From Rhizobium leguminosarum (GTDB lineage Bacteria; Pseudomonadota; Alphaproteobacteria; Rhizobiales; Rhizobiaceae), in assembly GCF_004123835.1 (NCBI RefSeq), contig NZ_MZMU01000002.1, positions 186,001 through 250,000 on the forward strand: a stretch of 64,000 nucleotides of DNA, given 5' to 3'. Position numbers and translations under genes: made by a program. Of the stretch, positions 36,069 through 44,847 are shown one piece after another (positions within the stretch are counted from its first letter, which is position 1; every line of letters starts with the position of its first letter). Below the pieces are notes generated by a model. The model had not been told where the DNA came from. It worked only from the letters and a program-made list of their open reading frames with translations, and searched no databases.

Positions 36069-37924
36069 CGGTCGATGCGTTCCAGCTCTACGGCACTCGC
36101 CTCGTCGAAACGCCGCCGGTTCGGCTGAGAGCCGGAAAACTGGGCGCCGATCTCGCCAACGGCAACCTCCGCACCATCCGCTACGATGGGATCGAGTTGC
36201 TGCGAGCTGTCTCCTATCTCGTGCGCGACCGGGACTGGGGAACCTACAGCCCTGAGATCGTCGATCTCCGGATCGAGCAGAGTGACGATCGTTTCGCGGT
36301 CGCCTATCGGGCCCGCTGCGAGGGACCGGACGATACGAGGCTTGTCATTGACGTTCGCATCACCGGAAGCGCGGACCGGCTCGACTTCGAGGCCGAGGCC
36401 ATCACAGAGACCGGCTTCGAGACCAATCGCTGCGGCTTCTGCATCCTGCATCCGATCGTCGGCGTGGCGGGCTCGCCGGCAACGGTCGAGCATGTCGACG
36501 GCCGGATAGTGGCAACGCGGTTTCCCGATCTCATCGAGCCCTGGCAGCCGTTCAAGGACATGCGCGCCATCACCCACGAGGTTATGCCTGACGTTCAGGC
36601 GGAATGCCGGATGGAGGGCGACACCTTTGAAATGGAAGATCAAAGGAACTGGTCGGACGCATCCTATAAGACCTATGTCAGACCGCTCGCGCTTCCCTGG
36701 CCGTATGAGATTGCCGCCAATCGGCCCGTTCGGCAGAAAACGTCGCTGGTCATCAGGGATATCAGCGATTCGACACGGCATCCTCCTGGGGTGTCAGGCG
36801 GTGCCATAAAACTTGAACTCGGTGCGCGCACCGGCACCATGCCTGATATTGGCGTGATCATTACGCCCGAAGAGGCCGATGCGACACTGTTGGCAAAGTC
36901 CGTCCTGTCGGAGATCGCTCCCCAGGAACTCCTCTTCCATTTCGACCCGGGCGCCGGGCACGGAATAGACGCGCTCAGGCGGTTTGCTGCGATCGCCACA
37001 GTCCATGGCGGCCGCTCGACGCTGGAGATCGCCCTTCCCTGCAAATCGTCGCCGGCGAGCGAGACCTCCGAGATTGCCCGCCAGATGCAGCTGGCGGAAT
37101 TCAAGCCCGATGCGATCATGATCTCGCCTTTGGTCGACCGGCAGTCGACGCCGCCCGGCAGCACATGGCCGGATTGCCCACCTCTGGACGAGGTCTATGC
37201 CGCCGTCCGCGCCGCTTTTCCCGGCATTCGCATTGGCGGCGGTATGCTGAGTTATTTCACCGAGCTCAACCGAAAGCGCGTCCCGGATGGACAGCTCGAC
37301 TTCGTCAGCCACTGCACCAATCCGATCGTCCACGCCGCCGACGATCTCAGCGTCATGCAGACATTGGAGGCGCTGCCCTTCATCACGCGGTCGGTGCGTG
37401 CGATCTATGGCGACAAGCCCTACCGGATAGGTCCATCAACGATCCCGATGCGGCAGAACCCCTATGGCAGCCGCACGATGGACAATCCGGTGGGCGCGCG
37501 CATCCCGATGGCCAACCGCGACCCACGCCACAATGGACGCTTCGCGGAGGCCTTCGCGCTCGGTTACGCGATACGGGTGCTGGATGCTGATCTGGAATGC
37601 CTGACGCTCTCGGCCTTGTCAGGGCCATTCGGTTTGATCGCCGGTCCGGCTGAACCCACCGAGCAAGGCGGGCGGCGCCCGCTGTTCAACACCGTGCGGA
37701 CATTGTCTCGATTGGCTGGCGCATCCTGGCAGGAATGCGTCTTCTCCTCACCCTCCGAGGTCCTGTCTTTCGTTGCACGGGATGCCGGAGGCGCCAGACT
37801 TCACGTCGTCAATCTGACGGGCGAAGAACGAAAGGTCGATTGCGGCGCATGCCGGCCGGCAGATGCGGGCAAAGAGTTGCTGCTCGCGCCGTTTGCGACC
37901 GCAGCCCTCCCGCTAGCGGATTGA
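36065..37924 (+). CDS. apnL: D-apionate lactonase
   Basis: 619 residues, with no signal peptide, so cytosolic. It matches the unusual large lactonase of apiose clusters (ApnL), which opens D-apionolactone to D-apionate. The N-terminal ~250 residues look beta-rich (LRAGKLGADLANGNLRTIRY, DWGTYSPEIVDL), followed by what seems a TIM-barrel-like part (VHGGRSTLEIALPC, then AAFPGIRIGGGMLSYFTELN near 385, FVSHCTNPIVHAADD near 420) and a C-terminal beta tail. ATGA overlap with apsD couples the two steps. Catalytic residues cannot be named with certainty; FVSHCTNPIVHA with two His is a good candidate. Confidence 0.78.
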   Translation: MTVDAFQLYGTRLVETPPVRLRAGKLGADLANGNLRTIRYDGIELLRAVSYLVRDRDWGTYSPEIVDLRIEQSDDRFAVAYRARCEGPDDTRLVIDVRITGSADRLDFEAEAITETGFETNRCGFCILHPIVGVAGSPATVEHVDGRIVATRFPDLIEPWQPFKDMRAITHEVMPDVQAECRMEGDTFEMEDQRNWSDASYKTYVRPLALPWPYEIAANRPVRQKTSLVIRDISDSTRHPPGVSGGAIKLELGARTGTMPDIGVIITPEEADATLLAKSVLSEIAPQELLFHFDPGAGHGIDALRRFAAIATVHGGRSTLEIALPCKSSPASETSEIARQMQLAEFKPDAIMISPLVDRQSTPPGSTWPDCPPLDEVYAAVRAAFPGIRIGGGMLSYFTELNRKRVPDGQLDFVSHCTNPIVHAADDLSVMQTLEALPFITRSVRAIYGDKPYRIGPSTIPMRQNPYGSRTMDNPVGARIPMANRDPRHNGRFAEAFALGYAIRVLDADLECLTLSALSGPFGLIAGPAEPTEQGGRRPLFNTVRTLSRLAGASWQECVFSSPSEVLSFVARDAGGARLHVVNLTGEERKVDCGACRPADAGKELLLAPFATAALPLAD

Positions 37925-37979
37925 CCTTCGGCGGTGCAACCGCATTTATGCAGGTGGAGCTCGCACTGGGAGGATCAGC

Positions 37980-38984
37980 ATGAAGACGAAGAAGCTTATC
38001 AATGCCGGCGCAGATGCCGTCGATGAGATGCTGCAAGGCGTTCTGGCGGCGCATCCGCGCCACCTGTACGCCGTGGAGAACATGCCCCGCGCGATCATTG
38101 CCAGAAACGGCCCCCGCAAGGGCAAGGTCGGCTTGGTCATCGGCGGCGGATCGGGGCACGAACCGACATTTCTGGGGTTTGTCGGCAAGGGGCTGGCGGA
38201 CGCGGCCGCAATCGGCAACGTCTTCGCCTCGCCGCCGCCCGATCCGATCATCGCCTGCGCCATGGCGGTCGACGGCGGCGCCGGCGTGCTGTTCATGTAT
38301 GGCAATTATGCCGGCGACGTGATGAACTTCGACATGGCCGCCGAGATGCTTGCGCTTGACGAGATCGAAGTGCGCACCGTCCTCACCACGGATGACGTGG
38401 CATCCGCCCCTGCCGATCAGCGGGACAAGCGGCGAGGCGTGGCGGGCAACGTCTTCATCTTCAAGGCTGCCGGTGCGGCATGCGATCTTCTCTACTCGTT
38501 TGAGGATGTTGAGCGTGCCGCCCGCCATGCCAATGCGCGAACCTATACGATGGGTGTCGCGCTCTCGCCCTGTTCGCTGCCCCAGACCCTCCGGCCGAAC
38601 TTCCTGATCGGCGAAGGGGAGATGGAGATCGGAATGGGCATCCATGGGGAGCCTGGCGTGGCGCGCGAGCCGCTGAGGCCGGCCGACGCGGTGACCGACG
38701 AACTCATGGACAGCATTCTTGGCGAAATGAAAGCAGACCGGGGCGATCGTGTCGCGGTACTGGTCAATTCGCTGGGTTCGACCCCGATGATGGAGCTCTA
38801 CATCATGATGCGGCGCGTAAAGTCCCGGCTCGACGATGCCGGGCTCGTCCTCCATACGTCGCTCGTCGGGAATTACTGCACCTCGCTCGAAATGGCCGGC
38901 GCGTCGATCACGCTCATGCATCTCGACGACGAGCTTCAGCAATTGATTGACTACCCCTGTGATTGCGCGATGTTTGCGAGGTAA
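37980..38984 (+). CDS. dihydroxyacetone kinase-type subunit DhaK
   Basis: Substrate-binding subunit of a two-part Dha-type ketose kinase, 334 residues. Visible: GLVIGGGSGHEPTFLGFVGK near residue 49, NYAGDVMNFDMA near 110, and GMGIHGEPGVAREP near 220 whose His forms the covalent hemiaminal bond with the ketose in DhaK. GGAGG six bases before the ATG. It forms a pair with the DhaL-type gene four bases downstream; no PTS-type DhaM gene is present, so the phosphate donor is probably ATP. In apiose/erythronate pathways related kinases act on L-erythrulose or apulose, so the substrate may be such a C4/C5 ketose rather than dihydroxyacetone. Confidence 0.82.
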   Translation: MKTKKLINAGADAVDEMLQGVLAAHPRHLYAVENMPRAIIARNGPRKGKVGLVIGGGSGHEPTFLGFVGKGLADAAAIGNVFASPPPDPIIACAMAVDGGAGVLFMYGNYAGDVMNFDMAAEMLALDEIEVRTVLTTDDVASAPADQRDKRRGVAGNVFIFKAAGAACDLLYSFEDVERAARHANARTYTMGVALSPCSLPQTLRPNFLIGEGEMEIGMGIHGEPGVAREPLRPADAVTDELMDSILGEMKADRGDRVAVLVNSLGSTPMMELYIMMRRVKSRLDDAGLVLHTSLVGNYCTSLEMAGASITLMHLDDELQQLIDYPCDCAMFAR

Positions 38985-38987
38985 TCG

Positions 38988-39632
38988 ATGACCTTTACGA
39001 CCGAAGACCTGCAGCGTTTGTTTGCCGGGATTGCCGAGGATATCGCGGCGCAACGAGATCATCTTTGCGACCTGGACGGTGCCATCGGCGATGGAGATCA
39101 CGGCCTTGCCATGGATGCGGGCTGCCAGGCCGCGGCGAAAGCGGTCGGCGAGCTTGACGCCGGGATTGCCCCGACAACCGCATTCAATGTCGCGGCAAAG
39201 GCATTCCTAAATGCGGTCGGCGCTTCGTCCGGCCCGCTATATGCCACGGCCTTCATGCGCGCCGGAGCGGCCGCCAAAGACAAGCAGACATTGAGCGATG
39301 ACGACTTCCTGCGCGTCTTTGCGGCAATGGCACAGGGAATCCAGGAACGCGGAAAGGCCGAACCCGGTGAAAAGACGATGGTTGACGCCTGGAAACCCGC
39401 GGCTGACGCCGCTCTCGATGCCCGGCAGTCGGGAAAGCCCCTCCCCCAATGCTTCGAGGCGGCCGAACGGGCAGCGCGGGCAGGCTGTGAAGCGACCAGC
39501 CACATGACGGCCGCAAAGGGACGGGCTTCGCGATTGGGGGACCGCGTGATCGGGCACATCGATCCCGGCGCCGCCTCGGCCGTCATCATCATCGCCGCGA
39601 TGGCCAAATTTGCCCAGCATCACGATGGTTAG
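38988..39632 (+). CDS. dihydroxyacetone kinase-type nucleotide-binding subunit DhaL
   Basis: Nucleotide-binding partner of the DhaK-type protein, 214 residues, all-helical fold. The Mg/ATP motif DGAIGDGDHGLAMDAG sits near residue 29-44, GASSGPLYATAFMRAG near 85, and TMVDAWKPAADA near 130, all conserved DhaL blocks. It starts three bases after the dhaK-type stop. It is the last gene of the apiose cluster. Confidence 0.84.
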   Translation: MTFTTEDLQRLFAGIAEDIAAQRDHLCDLDGAIGDGDHGLAMDAGCQAAAKAVGELDAGIAPTTAFNVAAKAFLNAVGASSGPLYATAFMRAGAAAKDKQTLSDDDFLRVFAAMAQGIQERGKAEPGEKTMVDAWKPAADAALDARQSGKPLPQCFEAAERAARAGCEATSHMTAAKGRASRLGDRVIGHIDPGAASAVIIIAAMAKFAQHHDG

Positions 39633-39879
39633 CTCGTCGTGTCAGTTCCTATCTGCAATGGGCCTGGCTTGACACCAGAACGGCGGGTGAAACTTTCTTT
39701 CGAAACGGTCAAGGTTCACTTCTTCGACCGAGAGGCGGAACAGCGTTTGAGCGCCTGAATAAGATGCGTCAGCAGGTCCGTCGAACACGGAACCGGAATT
39801 TGCCCTTGCAGACGAAATAGTGACTTGTACTCTCTAATCTGGCCAATAGGCTGTTGGTCGAAGACGAGGTAGCCAAGAC

Positions 39880-40389
39880 ATGCATATTCGAAAGGCCGTC
39901 TCCGCCGACGCGGCGGAGCTGAGCGGTCTCCTGAACGAGATCATCCTTGCTGGTGGAACGACCGCACTCGAGACGCCGCTTTCGGCTGCCGAGTTCGCGG
40001 ACTGGTTCATCGATGGCGAGTTTTCTCTTACCTGCCATGTTGCAGAGCGCGATCAGTCGCTCGTCGGTTTTCAGTCCCTGAGCTTATACGGCGATCCGCC
40101 GAAAGGCTTCGCCGACATCGCGACCTTTGCTCGCATGAACCCTAGAACCCTAGGCGTCGGCAGCGCTCTTTTCCCCGCAACCCGAGCGGCAGCGGAAGAG
40201 CTCGGGCTGGAATTCATCAACGCCACCATTCGCGCCGACAACGTCAGCGGTCTCGGCTACTATGCGAAGATGGGATTCGAGACCTATGATCGGCTGGTCC
40301 AGGTTCCGCTTCAGGACGGAACACCCGTCGACAGGATCAAGAAGCGTTTCAGAGTGGACGCCAGGCACCGCCCAATAACCAACGCCTGA
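39880..40389 (+). CDS. GNAT-family N-acetyltransferase
   Basis: Acetyl-CoA-dependent N-acetyltransferase, 169 residues. The start MHIRKAVSADAAELSGLLNE is the usual beta1-alpha1 of the fold; the acetyl-CoA loop lies in NPRTLGVGSALFPATRAAAE (R/Q-x-x-G-x-G/A type) near residue 88-107, and NVSGLGYYAKMGFETYDRL near 125 is the typical C-terminal motif. GAGG is 11 bases before the ATG. It stands alone after the apiose cluster; target unknown (antibiotic, amino acid or protein). Confidence 0.82.
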   Translation: MHIRKAVSADAAELSGLLNEIILAGGTTALETPLSAAEFADWFIDGEFSLTCHVAERDQSLVGFQSLSLYGDPPKGFADIATFARMNPRTLGVGSALFPATRAAAEELGLEFINATIRADNVSGLGYYAKMGFETYDRLVQVPLQDGTPVDRIKKRFRVDARHRPITNA

Positions 40390-40740
40390 AACGTGTCAAT
40401 GACGCTGTGGGAATGCTTGGCATCCAAGGGCCGGACCGGTTCAGCCTTGCCCGGCGTCGCCCGCCGTTCGGGGACGACAGGCCGATGCTGCCTCTTTGCA
40501 GGCCACACTTTGATGCGCGGCGACGAGTCAAATTTTGCAGCCTGCGGAATATTAACCCCATGAAGTTACAATATACTTTTCCGTAAGGGAAGCAAACTAG
40601 CGTTTACCTTCCGTCAGGAGCTTCCCTCCTCAAGAAAGACTATCCACTATCCAAAGGGATCAAGCATCGGGATAGAGATGGATTTGGAGCCGCAACGACG
40701 TAAAAAGGAACAGATCGAAGCCATGCCCGGAGATTTGCCC

Positions 40741-41634
40741 ATGCCGACTGCCATGTTCACGGCCGACGAACTGGCGGTGATCCGCCGCGCTTACGCCCAT
40801 CAGGTGGTGGCAACAGCCGCAACGACGAACCCGCGGATCGAAGCTGCCTTTGCCACCGTCCCGCGCGAAAAATTCCTCGGTGCGCCGCCATGGCAGATCG
40901 CCAATCTGGGCGGCGGATATCGCCCCCTCCCCTCCTCCGACTTGGTTCTGGCCTATCAGGACGTGCTGTTCGTCCTGCAGTTCGAAAAGGGTGTCAACAA
41001 TGGTAGTCCCTCGCTGCATGCCCGTCTCCTGGCAGAGTTGGACATACAAATCGGCGATCGCATCGCCCATATCGGTGCCGGCACCGGCTATTACAGCGCC
41101 ATTCTTTCGGAGCTTGTCGGCCCTTCCGGTCATGTCTATGCCGTCGAGATGGATCCCGATCTGGCTGCCCACGCTCAAACAGCGCTTGCCGATCGGGCCA
41201 ATGTCAGCGTCATTAACGCCGACGGCAGCCAATGGCCGCAGCAAGAGGCGGATGCGATCTATGTGAATTTCGCCGTCGCGCGGCCCGCGGAACCCTGGAT
41301 CGAAAGGCTTCGGCCTGGAGGGCGCCTCGTGCTGCCACTCGGCGTACCGCGCCAGGACCGACCACCGAAAGGCGGCCGTCATGCATCCCATGGTGCTGCA
41401 CTTCGTATCGAGCGCGGCGAGGATGGATTTGCGGCGCGTTGGATCGGCACAGCTTATTTCGTTTGCGCCAACGGTGGATTGACAATCGACGAGAACGAGC
41501 TCGAGGCGCTGACCGCCGCCTTCAGGCGCGGCGGCATCGAGTTCGTCAAAAGCCTACTCTGGAAGACGGAGCCGCGGATAGGGCGCTGCTGGTATATCGG
41601 CGACCAATGGGCGCTTTGCTACGACGACGTCTGA
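40741..41634 (+). CDS. protein-L-isoaspartate O-methyltransferase-like SAM methyltransferase
   Basis: SAM-dependent methyltransferase of the Pcm family, about 297 residues from 40741 (GGAG eight bases upstream; alternative in-frame starts at 40678 and 40723). The N-terminal part has VPREKFLGAPPW, the Pcm substrate loop, then the SAM motif I in RIAHIGAGTGYYSAIL near residue 118 and VYAVEMDPDLAAHA (motif II). Motif I differs from the classical VLEIGTGSGY by IAHIGAGTGY. Longer than canonical Pcm (about 210), with a C-terminal extension, so it may methylate another target. Confidence 0.78.
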   Translation: MPTAMFTADELAVIRRAYAHQVVATAATTNPRIEAAFATVPREKFLGAPPWQIANLGGGYRPLPSSDLVLAYQDVLFVLQFEKGVNNGSPSLHARLLAELDIQIGDRIAHIGAGTGYYSAILSELVGPSGHVYAVEMDPDLAAHAQTALADRANVSVINADGSQWPQQEADAIYVNFAVARPAEPWIERLRPGGRLVLPLGVPRQDRPPKGGRHASHGAALRIERGEDGFAARWIGTAYFVCANGGLTIDENELEALTAAFRRGGIEFVKSLLWKTEPRIGRCWYIGDQWALCYDDV

Positions 41635-42396
41635 GCCATCCGCGCAGGGAAAGTCGACTGCCTATCTCAGCGAGAAACGAGAGCGCTGTAGCGCAGCTCG
41701 GCAGGGAGCACGACGCTCTCGACGCCATACTGCCTTTTGACCGGCGCGATCAGCTGACGCACATCTGACCGACGACACGTCCCCACGCTCAAACATTTGT
41801 GCAGGAAGCATGGGCGACAACACGCTCAAAGGCCGCGGACCTGGGCTATCTCGAAGCTTAGCGCAGGCTCGCACCGGTGCCCCTGCCCTATCCGACACCG
41901 GAAAGCCTGCCGTTGAAATTTACTGCCCATCATCTTTGATGATCGGACCAAGCGCGCCAAGGATCCGAGCAACGGCCATACCGGCCTTGGTCGAGACGGG
42001 ACTGGGCGCCGCCGGCCTATCAAAATCAACGGCCCGCATGCACGGGATATTGTGCGGCGACAACTAACCAGTTGCTTGGTTCTAATACGTTGGCGCGACA
42101 TGACTAAGGCATTCGGCTCCTCCTCCTGGAAGGCGCCGCACAGACCGACAGCTGAGGATCAGCAAGCGACGGCCACCGCGCCATCGTCGGTCGGTGGCGT
42201 TCTTGGCGCGTGACTTGCTCGCCAGCGATCTCACGAGACAACCGAGCGCGGCTCTCCTGCTGGAGGCGATGCGACGGTCGCGGCGCAAATCGGCGGCGCA
42301 GACAACCAACACAGATTCTCATACATCTCGCGAGGTCGGATCGACACGAATGGAAGGTGAGGATGCGTTGCCTGTTCGACGCGGGTTGCCAGAATG

Positions 42397-42510
42397 ACAA
42401 AAGCCCGGCGCGGGAGAGATGCGCCGGGCTTCGATAGGGACCGACAGCCTGGGAGGAGAAGTGCTGTCCGTCGGACCGAAGCGGCTAGGAGGGGAAAGCG
42501 CTTCGGTCCA
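42397..42510 (-). ncRNA. anti-Shine-Dalgarno trans-sRNA, alpha-r14 / NfeR1-like
   Basis: A ~114-base RNA read on the minus strand with three hairpins, each showing a pyrimidine loop complementary to ribosome sites. Hairpin 1: 11-bp perfect stem (42499-42509 with 42473-42483), loop containing CCCCTCCT. Hairpin 2: GACAGC stem around 42443-42467, loop CTTCTCCTCCC. Hairpin 3: 10-bp GC-rich stem AGCCCGGCGC (42421-42430 with 42402-42411), loop ATCTCTCCC, followed by TTTT, a standard Rho-independent terminator. Three CUCCUCCC-type loops and this length match the alpha-r14 sRNA family (NfeR1/MmgR of rhizobia), which represses translation of many transporter mRNAs. A sigma70-like promoter sits at the right distance. 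Family membership needs a covariance-model search. Confidence 0.72.
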
Positions 42511-42515
42511 TCACG

Positions 42516-42544
42516 AGGTAATGTCGCAAGGCGGTAAATTCAAG
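42516..42544 (-). promoter_or_regulatory. promoter of the sRNA
   Basis: On the minus strand CTTGAA (42544-42539), a 17-base spacer, then TTACCT (42521-42516). Transcription would begin 6-7 bases later at about 42510-42509, exactly at the base of the first hairpin. The -35 fits the rhizobial CTTGAC consensus; the -10 is only moderate. Confidence 0.55.
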
Positions 42545-42625
42545 CCTGGCGGTTGCGCGGATGTCGCAGACGAAGTGCCAGACAATTGCAGCCTTCACTC
42601 GCACGCGATTAGGGCTAGGCGAGGG

Positions 42626-42641
42626 GTTGTCCGCGGACAAC
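42626..42641. other. parS-like 16-bp palindrome (repABC type), copy 1
   Basis: GTTGTCCGCGGACAAC is a perfect palindrome and fits the consensus GTT-N4-GC-N4-AAC described for RepB-binding parS centromere sites of repABC plasmids. The same 16 bases recur at the core of the palindrome at 43500-43533. No repABC genes are in the window. Confidence 0.5.
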
Positions 42642-43499
42642 TTGCCGAGCAGCGATCCCGGCGAGGGAGCTCCGGACCTTCAGCGGGCCGACCTGCCCAC
42701 CACGAAATGATTGATGAGGGCATAGGGGATCGCGCTGCTGCTGCGCCAAGAGCCGGACACGCGAATGGAGATTGCCGCTTGCCTACCCCTATCCCGACCA
42801 AGGGCGTGCCCCCTTGTCTCCACCTGACCGGGGCCGAGTTAGCCGAGATATCGAACAAGGCGATCGATCTGGCGCCGATGACCAACGACGGCGCCAACTC
42901 CCAACCATCCGCCGCACATGCGGACGCTGCCGTCGGCTTTCAGCCATCCGCTGCATCATTCGAGGCTTCGGCCTCTGGCCTACAAACCTCAAGAAGGAGG
43001 ATGAGACGCGCCGCAGGAGCCTCGAAGCACCGAGCCGCCCGTCTACCGATCTGGCCGGACCGAAGCATTGCCGTTGGCCGACAACCTAACGCCGAGCGAC
43101 GGGCGGCCTCGATTGCCGCCTCATCAAGGAGGCGCAAGACCGGCGAGGATGACGCCGCCGCGGCGCGCCACCGCCCTTGCCGCGGATCCCTTTCGGTGAG
43201 CGAAGCCGCAGCGTTGGCAGCCCCGCAGCCTCTTCGAATCGGCGGCGCTCTGCTCCTCTTTAGACGGGAGCAGTCTCTCGGCATAGCGGAACTGCCGGCA
43301 GACCGGGCGGAACTCTTGGAGCCAAATACGCCGCGCCTGTTCGGCAAGACGCATGAAAGCGCGCCTCTACGATACTAGGCAGAGCCATCGAGGCGGCATC
43401 AATGCCGCAAATCAGCACGGCGATATCAGGGATATTCTCCCGGCGCGAACCAATGCTGCGGAGATCGGTCATGCGCAAACGACCTGGCGGCTACCACGT

Positions 43500-43533
43500 T
43501 GATCATCCGTTGTCCGCGGACAACGGATGATCA
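43500..43533. other. parS-like site within a 34-bp perfect palindrome, copy 2
   Basis: A perfect 34-bp palindrome centred at 43516/43517 whose inner 16 bases are the same parS-like core (GTTGTCCGCGGACAAC) as at 42626. The outer arms (TGATCATCC and complement) extend the symmetry by nine bases per side. Extended palindromes of this size rarely persist by chance, so a bound protein, probably a RepB/ParB-type factor, is the best explanation. Confidence 0.5.
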
Positions 43534-44657
43534 GACAACGTTCGGCCTTGCAGCTAGGGTTTACGGATCCGCCTCGGAAAGGTCGCAGGGTCGGTTGCCC
43601 ATCCGCCATGAAGCCCGGCTTCTGTGTGGTGGTCGGCCGACAGTACGGCTGCCTCGCTGCTATCCGGCTCTTCATACGACCGAGCGGAAGGATCTCGCGG
43701 AAGGGGAGGGGCCGTCCTTCTTGGAGATCGGCAGTTCACGGCCGAATTCTTCTGGCGCATCGGCCCATTGCGAACGGGTGGCCTCTGATATCGACCGGCC
43801 GGCCGTCAGCCCACCTGACGTAGCCGCGACCACCGCCGATCTGCTTGCACCAGCGAGCCGTGCATATGTGGGAACGGCAGCGTCGGGTCCGCCTTGTCCT
43901 GAGATAGCCGACCGCAGCACCAAGACTGCGCCTTCATGTCAGATGGGCCGCGCCCGTCATCGATGCACGTTATTTGATGACATGCAGCCCCTCGCTGCCA
44001 GCCAGTGTAGAAGACCAGCGTTCATCCCGGCCGATATGCCGAAAGATCTTCCTGCGCCTTATGAACGGGATGCCGGAGCAGCGCTTGCAGTGACGGCCGG
44101 GGAGGGCTGCCTACGGCAAAATAACGCCGGGCTACGAACAGGCCGACGTCCGCAGCGGCGCGTATCGTATATCCGCCTCCTCGCCGCGCAGATCTGCCCA
44201 CGCGTGGCCACTGGATCGATCGCGGCGCGTTGTGCCGATTGCCGAGACGCTATCCAGCAACCACCGAAGCCATCGAGATCGCGTCCGCAGGCAGGCGGCG
44301 TCTCGGCCTCGCCGACGCTTGGTCACGACGTACACCGAACGAAAGCAATCGGCTCGCAGGGGCGGACCCGGTATTTGCCCGTTGATAACGCAAACGGCTA
44401 TTGCAGGCCATTGTCACCGGCGCTATTGTTTTGCTGGGCTTTGCTGTACAGCACATCGCCTGAGGCGCCGGTCGCCGATAGGCGCCTGCTTCGGATGGCA
44501 ACAGGTGGAATTCAGATCCAAGCGGCTCCTCCAATTCGGGCTGCGCACCGATCTACGCTTCGCGCGGCTGCCAAGCCACCCCATCGGTAGATTTGTTGAA
44601 AAGACCCCCAGCACTGCAGTAACGAAACTAAAGTCCGGATTTGCTTCCGTAGCGGCA

Positions 44658-44744
44658 CGCCACTGCAGCGATATCAATAACTTATGAGCGCAGTGGCGAC
44701 GCGGCCCAATCGCTCCAATCCCTGCTTCCTGACCCGATTGGAGC
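44658..44744 (+). other. two hairpins upstream of the yihY-type gene
   Basis: CGCCACTGC (44658-44666) pairs with 44690-44698 across a 23-base AT-rich loop, and GCTCCAATC (44712-44720) pairs with 44736-44744 across 15 bases; both 9-bp stems are perfect. They lie 104-190 bases before the ATG at 44848 and could be a structured leader, a terminator pair or a small RNA. Confidence 0.35.
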
Positions 44745-44847
44745 AACGAACGATCAGGCCTTGCATCAAATGTCCGCAGGAAAGCAACGGGTTGCATCCT
44801 TTAGCGGCACCCTGCGTTATCTCCGCACCATGCCGGAGAACATCCTC

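Larger units (their letters stand above)
41635..44847. other. 3.2 kb gene-poor, apparently decayed stretch with sRNA and parS-like sites
   Basis: No frame gives a protein with recognisable family features. Two plus-strand open frames (42419-43378 and 43499-44590) are Pro/Arg/Ala-rich, cover other signals and look like chance openings in GC-rich DNA. Short coding-like scraps appear, for example GHTGLG near 41990 that recalls a histidine-kinase ATPase domain, and LLQAIVTGAIVLLGFAVQ near 44405. Real features inside are the sRNA at 42397-42510, two identical parS-like cores, and hairpins at 44658-44744. It is probably an old rearrangement junction or degenerate accessory DNA. Confidence 0.5.

Noticed and set aside
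42419..43378. 319-codon plus-strand frame as a protein gene
   Set aside because: No ribosome site, overlaps the antisense sRNA and a parS-like site, and low-complexity Ala/Arg/Pro composition.
43499..44590. 363-codon plus-strand frame as a protein gene
   Set aside because: Starts inside the 34-bp palindrome, no recognisable domain, patchwork composition.
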